From contig OW818686.1 in the NCBI GenBank assembly GCA_942493305.1, positions 3,162,001 through 3,226,000 on the forward strand: DNA of 64,000 nt, read 5' to 3'. The translations under genes and the position numbers were made by a program. The notes beneath the pieces were generated by a model, which searched no databases, had not been told where the DNA came from, and saw only the letters and a list, made by a program, of their open reading frames with translations. Source of the stretch: UBA7672 sp030824255 (GTDB taxonomy: Bacteria > Pseudomonadota > Alphaproteobacteria > Caulobacterales > Hyphomonadaceae). Shown here one piece after another: positions 39,529-48,453 of this stretch (position 1 is its first letter; every line of letters starts with the position of its first letter).

Positions 39529-42045
39529 TCAGCCCGTCTTGCGGCGGCTCCACCAGCCTGCCTTCCGCGGCGCCGGGTCGTCGGCCGGGGCCGGCGCTTC
39601 CGGGTTGCCATGAATGGCATGGCGCCGCGCTTCGGCTTCGGCTGCTGTGGGGGCAGGCAGCTCTGGCTCGGGCGCGGCTACGGGAGCCTCGACCGGGGAT
39701 GCGGCGATTTCGTGTTCGGCCGATGCTGTGACAGGGGCTGCGGCCGGGGCCGGGGCGGGCTCCGGTGTCGCAGGCTTCGGCCTGGCAACCGGGGCCGGGG
39801 CCATTTGAGCGGGTTCCGCGACTTCGCTTTCCGGGGGAGCGGCGAAGACCGGCGTCGGCTCAATCGGAGCTGCGGCCAGAGGCGCAGGCTCGACGGCGGG
39901 TTCCGGTTCGGGCGCAGCGGCGATGAGCAGGAACGGCGCGGAAGCGATGGCGTCCAGCATCTCGCCACCATCGGCGGCGATGTCCGGGATGCGATTGCGT
40001 TCACGGTCGTTACGTTCGCGTCCGCCACGGCGGCGGCGACGTCCGCCACGGCCACGGCCATCCTCACGGTCGCCATCCTCGCGGGCGGCGGCGGGCTGCT
40101 GGTCGTCGCCGGCTTCGGCGCCATCGGCGTCTGCGGTTTCACGCGGGCTGTCATTGCGCTCACGTCCGCCACGGCGGCGGCGACCGCCACGGCGTCCACG
40201 ACGGCCACGCTGGCCGCGATCATCGTCTTCGCCTTCTTCACCCGCGTCGGCGGAGGCGTCTTCTTCGCCTTCCTCCTCGTCGTGGTCGTGGCCTTCGCCA
40301 TCGTCCTCGTCGTCGCTGTCGAGTTCGTCGGTGATCTCGTCGTCTTCGTCCTCGATCTCATCCGGCGCCGGCGGCGGCAGCGGCTTGAGTTTGCGCAGGT
40401 CGACCGGCTGCATCGGCTTGGGCTCGACGACGACGCCATCGGCGCGGCCTTCGATCTTGAACTCGCCGGCCTTGAGGTCTTCGTCGGCTTCGATGCGGAC
40501 GAGCACGTGGCAATCGGCTTCGATGTCCGCGATGGACGAGCGCTTCTCGTTGAGCAGGTAGAGCGCGACCTCGGATGCGGCTTCGACGTGCACGGTCTGC
40601 ACGCGGTCATCGGCGGCGCGCGCTTCGATGGTGCGGAGTTGCTGGAGGGCGGCGCTTTCCACGGAGCGGACGCGGCCGGTGCCGCCGCAATGGGCGCAAG
40701 GCTCGGACGACAGTTCGAGAACGCCGGCGCGACGGCGCTGGCGGGAGATTTCAAACAGGCCGAATTGCGAGATGCGGCCCGTCTGGACGCGGGCGCGGTC
40801 GATCTTCAGACCGTCCTTCATCTTCTTTTCGACAGCCCGGTTGTTCTTCATGTCCTCCATGTCGATGAAGTCGATGACGATCAGGCCGGCGAGGTCGCGC
40901 AGGCGCATCTGGCGGCAGGCCTCTGCGGCGGCTTCCAGGTTGGTTTTCAGGGCTGTGGTTTCGACGTTGCGCTCGCGCGTCGCCTTGCCGGAGTTCACGT
41001 CAATCGCGACGAGGGCTTCGGTCTGGTTGATGACGATGTAGCCGCCCGAGGGGAGCTGCACGGTTGGCGCGAAGATGCCTTCGAGCTGGTCCTCGACGCC
41101 AGTGACGACAAAGAGCGGGCCGTTCTCTTCATGCTGCACCACCTTGCGGGTGTGGGACGGCATGAGCATTTTCACGAAGTTGCGTGCTTCGTTGTAGGCG
41201 TCTTCGCCCTCGACGATGATGCGCTCGACGTCCTTGTCGTAGAGGTCGCGGACGGCGCGCAGGACGAGGTGGCCTTCCTCGTGGATGAGGGCCGGAGCCA
41301 TCGACTCCATCGTCTTGCCGACGATCTGCTGCCAGAGCTTGGTCAGGTATTCGAAGTCGCGGCGGACTTCGTTCTTGGTGCGCTTGGCGCCCGCGGTGCG
41401 GACGATGAGGCCGGCGCCGCGCGGGATCGCGAATTCCGAGGTAATCGACTTGAGGCGCTTGCGGTCAGCCGCGTTGGTGATCTTGCGGGAGATGCCGCCA
41501 CCGCGCGACGTGTTGGGCATCAGGACGCAATAGCGGCCGGCGAGCGAGAGATAGGTGGTGAGGGCTGCGCCCTTGTTGCCGCGCTCTTCCTTGACGACCT
41601 GCACCAGCATCACCTGCCGGCGGCGGATCACTTCCTGGATCTTGTACTTGCGCTGGAAGAGGGCGTTGCGGCGGTTCTGCTTGCGCTCGGCCTCTTCGTC
41701 AGACTCTTCGCTTTCGTCCTCGTCGGACTCCTCGGCGTCGTCCTCGTCATCCGTGTCTTCGCCGTCAGCTTCCGCGATCAGGGCGTCGCGGTCTTCCTTC
41801 GGGATCTGGTAGTAGTCGGGATGGATCTCGGCGAACGCGAGGAAGCCATGGCGATTGCCGCCGTAGTCAACGAACGCCGCCTGAAGCGACGGTTCGACCC
41901 GCGTTACCTTGGCAAGATAGATGTTGCCGCGGAGCTGGCGCTTGTTCCGGGCTTCGAAATCAAAGTCTTCGATCTGGCCGTTCGAAACGACGGCCACCCG
42001 GGTCTCCTCCGGGTGGGTAGCGTCGATCAGCATGAGCTTGCTCAT
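39529..42045 (-). CDS. rne: Ribonuclease E
   Basis: An 838-residue endoribonuclease initiating mRNA decay and rRNA/tRNA processing. The N-terminal half has the S1 domain (RGNIYLAKVTRVEPSLQAAFVDYG) with an acidic insertion, the DNase I-like catalytic core (LIVIDFIDMEDMKNN) and the Zn-link CAHC that holds the tetramer. The C-terminal 300 residues are acidic then Arg-rich (RRGRRGGRRRRGG blocks), as in RNA-binding scaffolds. It ends RKAGWWSRRKTG; in Caulobacter a C-terminal Gly-Trp-Trp motif binds polynucleotide phosphorylase, so the same contact is likely here. Confidence 0.95.
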   Translation of the reverse strand: MSKLMLIDATHPEETRVAVVSNGQIEDFDFEARNKRQLRGNIYLAKVTRVEPSLQAAFVDYGGNRHGFLAFAEIHPDYYQIPKEDRDALIAEADGEDTDDEDDAEESDEDESEESDEEAERKQNRRNALFQRKYKIQEVIRRRQVMLVQVVKEERGNKGAALTTYLSLAGRYCVLMPNTSRGGGISRKITNAADRKRLKSITSEFAIPRGAGLIVRTAGAKRTKNEVRRDFEYLTKLWQQIVGKTMESMAPALIHEEGHLVLRAVRDLYDKDVERIIVEGEDAYNEARNFVKMLMPSHTRKVVQHEENGPLFVVTGVEDQLEGIFAPTVQLPSGGYIVINQTEALVAIDVNSGKATRERNVETTALKTNLEAAAEACRQMRLRDLAGLIVIDFIDMEDMKNNRAVEKKMKDGLKIDRARVQTGRISQFGLFEISRQRRRAGVLELSSEPCAHCGGTGRVRSVESAALQQLRTIEARAADDRVQTVHVEAASEVALYLLNEKRSSIADIEADCHVLVRIEADEDLKAGEFKIEGRADGVVVEPKPMQPVDLRKLKPLPPPAPDEIEDEDDEITDELDSDDEDDGEGHDHDEEEGEEDASADAGEEGEDDDRGQRGRRGRRGGRRRRGGRERNDSPRETADADGAEAGDDQQPAAAREDGDREDGRGRGGRRRRRGGRERNDRERNRIPDIAADGGEMLDAIASAPFLLIAAAPEPEPAVEPAPLAAAPIEPTPVFAAPPESEVAEPAQMAPAPVARPKPATPEPAPAPAAAPVTASAEHEIAASPVEAPVAAPEPELPAPTAAEAEARRHAIHGNPEAPAPADDPAPRKAGWWSRRKTG

Positions 42046-42438
42046 GTAGGGAAACCTCTTGGTAAGTGCGGGCGGCGCGCGAGTGCGCGGCTACAGCCCA
42101 CGAAATGGTTGCGTGTTCAGATGACGAGGGGGCTCGGCGTACGGTCGGGCTGACTGAATCTCGCGAGAACGCGTTCATAATTGCCTTGACCATGGAGGCA
42201 GCTGACGCTGACCTCCTTACGCTTTCGAAGCCGCTAGCGCCCTGTGTTGCATAAGCTTTTTTTGATCGCTCATACAAGGCGCGGACAGGCGGAGTATTTG
42301 GGACCGCCTTGGACTCACCTATGCACATATTGGGGCCCAAGGGGAAGGGTGATGGCGAAGCCGGGATTATTCATCCACAGGCCAAGGAGCCGTCTTTCCT
42401 CCTAATGGACTGATATACCTCAAATTTCTAAGAAACCG
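42046..42438 (-). other. rne leader and promoter region
   Basis: About 390 bases without a supported gene between rne and the upstream lipoprotein gene. On the minus strand a possible promoter is CTTGTA, 18 bases, TTATGC, near 42250-42280, with an A-run between the boxes. The remaining 200 bases to the rne start would be a long 5' leader. rne leaders mediate autoregulation in other bacteria; no known fold was recognised. Confidence 0.4.
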
Positions 42439-42924
42439 CTACTGTGCGCACGGTCGCTGGTGGGCGATGACCCCCAGACGCTTGACGCGCCCGTCAAGGT
42501 TGCCGACCTCGAAATAGACGTCCCCGTAATCATAGACCGTTGTTTCGTCACGTGTTTCAACGCAGCGGGGCTTGCCCAGGGAGGCCCTGGCGGAGATCTG
42601 TTCGGCGCCGGGGCGGACGCCCTCTGCAGTGTGGAAGCGGGCGTCTTCGGTGATGATCCAATAGACCTTGTCGTCGGCGCCTACCGTCAGCCCGTTCGCG
42701 AAGGTGTAGGTCGTGGCGTCGGTGTCCACGATGGGGGCGGTGCGCAGCGGCGCGCCCTTGATCGCCAGCAGGCTGGCCAGCGGCATGCCGAGTTCGACCG
42801 CGCCGATCCGCTTGCCACGGACGACGAGATCATCGTCGAGGTTGGATGGGGTGGAGGCGCAGGCGCCCAGGGCGAGGGTGGCAGCGGCAAGGGTGTAGGC
42901 GGCAAGGAGGAGCCTGAACGTCAT
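42439..42924 (-). CDS. Predicted lipoprotein of unknown function
   Basis: A 161-residue protein with lipobox LGAC (in LALGACASTPSNL). The mature part has the pattern LVVRGKRIGAVELGMPLASLLAIKGAPL, then TYTFANGLTVGADDKVYWI, which resembles the small outer-membrane-assembly-like (SmpA/BamE or DUF-type) lipoprotein folds that begin with an I-x-LGM-x-xxEVLxxxGxP motif. I would not name it BamE without a profile search. It is divergent from the amidase gene with starts about 20 bases apart if the longer amidase start is used. Confidence 0.7.
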   Translation of the reverse strand: MTFRLLLAAYTLAAATLALGACASTPSNLDDDLVVRGKRIGAVELGMPLASLLAIKGAPLRTAPIVDTDATTYTFANGLTVGADDKVYWIITEDARFHTAEGVRPGAEQISARASLGKPRCVETRDETTVYDYGDVYFEVGNLDGRVKRLGVIAHQRPCAQ

Positions 42925-42943
42925 CGGGTGATGACTCCGTCAG

Positions 42944-44290
42944 ATGCGCCCCCGCAGCTCGACCCGCAGAACACCCGATATTGCAGGCGCTGTCGAGCGT
43001 CTGCAGCGATCCAAACGAACAGTTAACAACAGCCGGCTATGGCTCAAGGTTTGGGGCCAGAAGGCTCCTGCATGGTTGCTTCGAGGGTTCGCGGAAGTGC
43101 GGGTCTGGTTGCTGAAACTCGTGGCCCTGCTGGGCCTGACGCTGCTTGCGGGCCTTGCCGCGCATGCCGCCCCGCCGACGGGCCGGGTGACGGCCGTGCA
43201 GATCGGCGCCGAGGGCAAGGCGACGCGCGTCGTACTCGAGTCCGACGAACCGCTTACCTATCATGTCTTCCTGCTGGCGGCCGGCACGCATCGCGTGGTG
43301 GTGGACCTGCCGCGCATACGCTGGACGATCAACGGGCTGACGTCCGAAGGCGGGTCGGGCAAGGGCGGCGGCGTCGTCTCTGGATTCCGCTTTGCTCATA
43401 ACACGGCGGCGACGTCGCGGCTGGTGCTTGACCTTGCAAAGCCGGCCACGGTGGCGCGGGAGTTCGTGCTGGCGCCCAAGGCCAAGGGCGAGAAGCATCG
43501 CATTGTGCTGGATCTCGAGCCGGCGTCGGCAGAGGCTTTCGCGAAGGCTGCGGCGGGCGACATGGGCGGGCCAAAGCCCGTGACGCAGCAGGCGGCCCGC
43601 AAGCCGCTTGTAGTGATTGATCCGGGGCACGGAGGCAAGGACCCGGGGGCGCTGTCGAAGGACGGGCTCAAGGAGAAAGACGTGACCCTGGCGGCGGCGC
43701 TGGCGCTGCGGGCCGAATTGCTGGCAACGGAGCGTTTCGATGTCGCGCTGACCCGCTCCACCGACGTTTTCATAGAGCTGGAAGACCGGCCGACGCGAGC
43801 CCGCAACCTGGGCGCCGACCTGTTCATCTCGATCCACGCCGACGCGGGCGCAAAGCCGGCCACGCGGGGCGCATCTGTCTACACGCTGTCGCCGGACGGC
43901 GAGAAACGCATCGATACCGCCCGAAAGCAGCACGACTGGATTCTCGACGTCGAGGTGGACTCCAAGCGGCCCCAGATCGTGAACCAGATCCTGGCCGACC
44001 TCGTGCAGCGGGAGACAAAGAACCAGTCGACCCGATTTGCCGAAATGGTCGCCTATAGCCTGGCGGATTCAGGCTGGCCGACGCTGCAGAACACACACCG
44101 CAAAAAGGGGTTGTATGTCCTGCTCAGCCCCGACGTGCCGGCTGCCCTGCTGGAAATGGGCTTCATGACCAATGAGCAAGACGCCGCGGCGCTGGTTTCG
44201 GAAGCGAAGCGGAAGAAGCTGGTGAAGGCGGTCGCGATCGCGATCGACGCCTACTTCGACGAGCGGACACGGATGATCGCGGGGCGGTGA
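42944..44290 (+). CDS. N-acetylmuramoyl-L-alanine amidase (AmiC type)
   Basis: A periplasmic amidase that cleaves septal peptidoglycan stem peptides during cell separation. The AMIN domain (about residues 75-200) targets the septum. The Amidase_3 domain starts at VVIDPGHGGKDPGALSKDGLKEKDVTL (Zn His and Glu) and continues through NLGADLFISIHADA (second Zn His) and LLEMGFMTNEQDA (catalytic Glu). The first 50 residues look unlike a signal peptide; a GTG at 43097 would start directly at VRVWLLKLVALLGLTLLAGLAAHA, a good signal peptide, and may be the true start. The mrcA gene follows. Confidence 0.92.
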   Translation: MRPRSSTRRTPDIAGAVERLQRSKRTVNNSRLWLKVWGQKAPAWLLRGFAEVRVWLLKLVALLGLTLLAGLAAHAAPPTGRVTAVQIGAEGKATRVVLESDEPLTYHVFLLAAGTHRVVVDLPRIRWTINGLTSEGGSGKGGGVVSGFRFAHNTAATSRLVLDLAKPATVAREFVLAPKAKGEKHRIVLDLEPASAEAFAKAAAGDMGGPKPVTQQAARKPLVVIDPGHGGKDPGALSKDGLKEKDVTLAAALALRAELLATERFDVALTRSTDVFIELEDRPTRARNLGADLFISIHADAGAKPATRGASVYTLSPDGEKRIDTARKQHDWILDVEVDSKRPQIVNQILADLVQRETKNQSTRFAEMVAYSLADSGWPTLQNTHRKKGLYVLLSPDVPAALLEMGFMTNEQDAAALVSEAKRKKLVKAVAIAIDAYFDERTRMIAGR

Positions 44291-44499
44291 GTCCCGGTTG
44301 GGGCCGATCGCGGGCCTGTCCGGCAGGGCCGGGTGCGGCAAGGATGATCTGAGTTTAACCTGCCCGAGGCCTGTCATCCGCACCCACGACGCCTTAAAGT
44401 CACCGCAAACCACGGTGATTCCGGGACCTCCATAAAGACGCCTAGAAATGGGCGGCAGAGTGTTGGATACGGCCCGCTTCGCGCCCCTGCCGGTGAGAG

Positions 44500-47154
44500 A
44501 TGCAACTGACCATGCCCCGTTGGAACTGGAAGACGATCCTCATTTCGATCGCCTCGGTGCTCGGCATTATCGTCGTCGCGTTCGGCGTGTGGTTCTTTGC
44601 GGTGACGCAGAACCTTCCGTCTGAAGAGCAGCTGCGCAACTACGAGCCGCCGATCATGAGCCGCGTGCACGCGGGCGACGGCAAGCTGGTGGCTGAGTTC
44701 GCGACCGAGCATCGCGTGTATGTGCCGTCGGAAGAGCTGCCCAAGCAGCTGGTGCAGGCTTTCATCTCCGCCGAGGACAAGTCGTTCTTCGAACACTCCG
44801 GCATCGACCTGTGGGGCATGTTCCGCGGGACCGTGCTGAACGCCGTGCAGGGCCGCCGCATGACGGGCGGTTCGACCATCACACAGCAGGTGGTGAAGAA
44901 CATGCTGACCGGCGACGAGCGGTCGGTGGAGCGCAAGGTGCGCGAGGCGGTGCTCGCCATGCGCATCGAAGGACAGCTGACGAAGGATCAGATCCTCGAG
45001 CTGTACATGAACGAGATCTATCTTGGCGGACGCTCCTATGGCGTGGGCGCGGCGGCGCTGAACTATTTCGGCAAGTCGCTGGGCGACCTGACGCTGGCCG
45101 AGAGCGCGATGCTGGCCGGCCTGCCGCAGGCGCCGGGTCGCGTGAATCCGCTGCTGAACCCCGACGCGGCTATCAAGCGCCGCAACTATGTGATCGGGCG
45201 GATGCTCGAGAACGACTTCATCACCAAGGCCGAGTCCGACCAGGCGATGGTCGAGGAGCTGAAGGTGGTCGACCGTCTGAACACGGACGAGAACATTGCC
45301 TCGGCGTACTATGTTGAAGAACTCCGCAAGGAGATCATGGCGCTGGGCGAGCAGAAGAAGCTCGACGGCATCAACAGCCGGGAAGATGCGAGCAAGGCGC
45401 TGCTGGGCGGCGGCTTGTCCATCCGCTCGACGATCGACTCCAACCTGCAGCTTATCGCGCAGACGTCGCTGCGTGCGGGCCTCGAGTCCTACGACCGCCG
45501 CCATGGCTGGCGCGGGCCGGTGGGCACGGTCGAGGCGGGCGACAATTTTGGCGAGTCGTTGAAGGCGTTCGCCAACAACAAGGAGAATGCCGAGAAGATC
45601 GGCGGCGCCGGCAATGACTGGCAGCTGGCGGTCGTGCGTTCGGTGTCGCGTGAAAGCGTGCGCCTTGGCCTTGATGGCGACGAGACCGGCACGCTGCATG
45701 GCGATGACGTGAAGTGGGCGTCGACGTTCAAGCGTACGGAAGGCGGCACGGGCCTGAAGGCGGGGGATGTGATCTTCGTTGCGGGCCAGCCTTCACCGGA
45801 CATCACTGTCCAGCTGATTACGGAATATGGCGTGCCGAAGAAGCGCGCGGCGAATGCCCCGTGGCGTATCCGGCAGGTGCCGGCGGTGCAGGGGGCGCTG
45901 GTGGCGATGGACCCGCATACGGGCCGCGTGCTGGCGATGACGGGCGGCTATTCGTTCGTGTCGAGCAAGTTCAATCGCGCCATCCAGGCGAAACGCCAGC
46001 CGGGATCGTCGTTCAAGCCGTTCGTCTATGCGGCGGCGATGGAAACGACTGATCCGACGACGGGTCTGTACAAGTGGACGCCTTCCTATCGCGTGCTCGA
46101 TACGCCGTATGTGTCGTGCGATCCGAACCAGGACAAATGCTACAAGCCGGAAAACTACTCGAAAGAGTTCTACGGCCTTACCCCGCTGCGCATTGGCGTC
46201 GAGAAGTCGCGGAACGCGATGACGGTTCGCCTCGCGTCCGAGATCGGCTTCGACAAGGTGTCGGCGATCGGCGTGCGGATGGGCATGTATGACGAGCTGC
46301 CGCCTTACGAGTCGATGTCGCTCGGCGCAGGCGACACCACGCTGATGCGGATGGCCGTGGCCTATGCCGAGCTGGTGAATGGCGGCAAGCAGGTTCGGCC
46401 TGTGATGCTGGACCGGATCCAGAACCGTTATGGCCGGACTGTCTACCGTACGGACCAGCGTCCGTGTGCGGGTTGCACCACCGAGTGGAAGCAGGGTCTG
46501 GCGCCGCCGTCCCTGGCCGATGAACGCAAGCAGGTCATCGATCCGGTGACTGCCTACCAGGTGGTGTCGATCCTCGAAGGCGCGGTGCAGCGCGGCACGG
46601 GCACGACGATCCGCTCGGTCGGCAAGCCGGTCGCCGCGAAGACGGGCACGACCAACGACCAGTTCGACGCCTGGACGATGGGCTTCAGCCCCGATCTGGT
46701 GGCGGGCGTCTGGATCGGCTTCGACAAGCCGCGCGACATGGGCAATGGCGAGAGCGGCGGCCGCGTCGCGGCGCCGATCTTCCGTGACTTCATGCTGGCG
46801 GCTCTGAAAGACCGCCCGGCCGTGACCTTCCGCGTACCGAACGGTGTGGAGCATGTGGAAGTCGATGCGGACACCGGCTGCCAGCCGGGGCCGGACACGC
46901 GCCTGATCATCACGGAGGCGTTCCGTCCCGGATCTGCGCCCACTGAACGCTGCGATGCGCCGATTGGCGCGGACGGTTACAGGGTCGATTTCAGCAAGAT
47001 GGCGGCGGGCGACGAAGCCAGCTCGGCCGCTTCGGACGGGCAGACGACCTCGCAGCCCGACCCGAACCTGCCGCCGGTTGACCCGAACAATCCGCAACCG
47101 ACCGACCCGACGAAACCCGAGGAAGAATTGACTTTCGACGACGGCACCTTCTAA
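44500..47154 (+). CDS. mrcA: Penicillin-binding protein 1A
   Basis: An 884-residue bifunctional class A PBP. After one N-terminal membrane helix, the glycosyltransferase domain has its catalytic Glu92 in ISAEDKSFFEHSGID and GGSTITQQVVKNML. An OB-like insert precedes the transpeptidase domain: Ser503 in PGSSFKPFVY, the SRN motif in EKSRNAMTV and KTG at 714 (AAKTGTTNDQF). A Pro/Asp-rich tail ends the protein. The order amidase-mrcA-prfB downstream of rne is conserved in alphaproteobacteria. Confidence 0.96.
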   Translation: MQLTMPRWNWKTILISIASVLGIIVVAFGVWFFAVTQNLPSEEQLRNYEPPIMSRVHAGDGKLVAEFATEHRVYVPSEELPKQLVQAFISAEDKSFFEHSGIDLWGMFRGTVLNAVQGRRMTGGSTITQQVVKNMLTGDERSVERKVREAVLAMRIEGQLTKDQILELYMNEIYLGGRSYGVGAAALNYFGKSLGDLTLAESAMLAGLPQAPGRVNPLLNPDAAIKRRNYVIGRMLENDFITKAESDQAMVEELKVVDRLNTDENIASAYYVEELRKEIMALGEQKKLDGINSREDASKALLGGGLSIRSTIDSNLQLIAQTSLRAGLESYDRRHGWRGPVGTVEAGDNFGESLKAFANNKENAEKIGGAGNDWQLAVVRSVSRESVRLGLDGDETGTLHGDDVKWASTFKRTEGGTGLKAGDVIFVAGQPSPDITVQLITEYGVPKKRAANAPWRIRQVPAVQGALVAMDPHTGRVLAMTGGYSFVSSKFNRAIQAKRQPGSSFKPFVYAAAMETTDPTTGLYKWTPSYRVLDTPYVSCDPNQDKCYKPENYSKEFYGLTPLRIGVEKSRNAMTVRLASEIGFDKVSAIGVRMGMYDELPPYESMSLGAGDTTLMRMAVAYAELVNGGKQVRPVMLDRIQNRYGRTVYRTDQRPCAGCTTEWKQGLAPPSLADERKQVIDPVTAYQVVSILEGAVQRGTGTTIRSVGKPVAAKTGTTNDQFDAWTMGFSPDLVAGVWIGFDKPRDMGNGESGGRVAAPIFRDFMLAALKDRPAVTFRVPNGVEHVEVDADTGCQPGPDTRLIITEAFRPGSAPTERCDAPIGADGYRVDFSKMAAGDEASSAASDGQTTSQPDPNLPPVDPNNPQPTDPTKPEEELTFDDGTF

Positions 47155-47189
47155 GGGGCTGCCACGGATAAGCATCGGCAGAGCAAGTC

Positions 47190-48315
47190 ATGACGCCTGA
47201 AGTCGAAAACATGATCGAGACGATCAGGCAGTCGGTGAGCTTGCTCCGGAGGCGTCTTTGACTGGGGTTTCGCTGAGAAACGTCTCGCCGAACTGAACGC
47301 ACTCTCCGAGCGCGCCGATTTCTGGAACGATCCGCAGAAAGCGCAGCCCCTTATGCGGGAGCGCAACCGGCTTGAGGCGGGGATGAACGACATCCGCGAT
47401 CTCGAGCGCGAAGCGAACGACGCGGTCGAGCTGTGGGAGATGGCGGAATCCGAAGGCGACCAGGGCGCGCTGGCTGAAGTTGCGGCTGGCGTGCGCGTCG
47501 CGGTGCAGAAGGCGAAGGACGCTGAGCTGAAGGCCCTGCTGTCGGGCGAAGTGGACGCCAACGACTGCTATATCGAGATCAACGCCGGCGCAGGCGGCAC
47601 GGAGAGCCAGGATTGGGCCTCGATGCTGCGGCGCATGTATGTGCGGTACGCCAACTCCAAGGGCTACAAGATCGAAGAGATCGACGAGCACGGCGGCGAG
47701 ACTGCGGGCATCAAGTCGGCGACGATGCTGATCAAGGGCGAGAACGCCTATGGCTGGCTGAAGAGCGAGAGCGGCGTGCATCGCCTTGTGCGCATTTCGC
47801 CTTATGATTCCAACGCCCGCCGGCATACGAGCTTTGCGAGCGTGTGGGTCTATCCTGTTATCGACGACACGATCGTCGTGGACATCAAGGAGAGCGACGT
47901 CCGCACGGATACTTATCGGGCTTCCGGTTCAGGCGGCCAGCACATCAACAAGACGGACTCTGCCGTGCGCCTGACGCACGCGCCGACCGGCATCGTGGTC
48001 GCGGTGCAGGCAGAGCGATCCCAGCACAAGAACCGCGCCAAGGCGTGGGACATGCTGCGCGCGCGAATCTACGAGATGGAGTTGAAGAAGCGCGAAGTCG
48101 CGGCGCAGGCGGAGGCGGACTCGAAGACGGAAATCGGCTGGGGTCGGCAGATCCGTTCCTACGTGCTGCAGCCGTATCAGATGGTGAAGGACCTGCGGAC
48201 AGGGGTCGAAACCTCCGACACGGGCGGCGTGCTGGATGGCGATCTCGACGCGTTCCTGCAGGCGTCGCTGAGCCACAAACTGGGGCCGGAAACGGTGGTC
48301 GAGGATCTGGATTAG
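47190..48315 (+). CDS. prfB: Peptide chain release factor 2 (programmed +1 frameshift)
   Basis: RF2 recognises UAA and UGA and releases the finished peptide. Reading starts at ATG 47190 (MTPEVENMIETIRQ...), runs 23 codons to CTT, meets TGA at 47259 and must shift +1 to continue with GAC (DWGFAEKRLAELN). The total is 374 residues. The tripeptide anticodon SPF-type region (GVHRLVRISPYDSNARRH) and the GGQ peptidyl-transferase motif (SGSGGQHINKTDSAVRL) are intact. It is not a pseudogene: the shift site is the classical RF2 autoregulatory one. Confidence 0.96.
47248..47261 (+). promoter_or_regulatory. prfB programmed frameshift site
   Basis: GGAGG, three bases, then CTT-TGA-C. The internal Shine-Dalgarno-like sequence three bases before the slip codon CTT, and the in-frame UGA, match the RF2 autoregulation site described in Escherichia coli. 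Confidence 0.93.
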
Positions 48316-48391
48316 GGCTTCGGCCTGGGCCTGAGCCGGCTCCGGGCAATTACGGCCAAAATGCCCAGATTGAGCCGTTGCGGACTTATCG

Positions 48392-48410
48392 TTTATCGAT
48401 TATCGATAAA
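48392..48410. promoter_or_regulatory. Perfect palindrome upstream of the TonB receptor gene
   Basis: TTTATCGAT-T-ATCGATAAA is a perfect 9-1-9 palindrome about 45 bases before the ATG. It stands out as AT-rich in a GC-rich region, fitting a repressor operator overlapping a promoter. Confidence 0.6.
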
Positions 48411-48453
48411 TCCGGGTCAGGCGGCGTGAGTCCGCCCGCGAGCGGAGACACGA

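Noticed and set aside
39610..42153. Very long plus-strand open frame antisense to rne
   Set aside because: It is the GC-driven mirror of the rne reading frame, with low-complexity Arg/Gly/Val composition and no domain. The same applies to long frames opposite gyrA, the TonB receptor, accC and recG.
47190..47353. prfB as a frameshifted pseudogene
   Set aside because: The shift occurs exactly at the conserved CTT-TGA-C site with an upstream GGAGG three bases away; all RF2 motifs downstream are intact.
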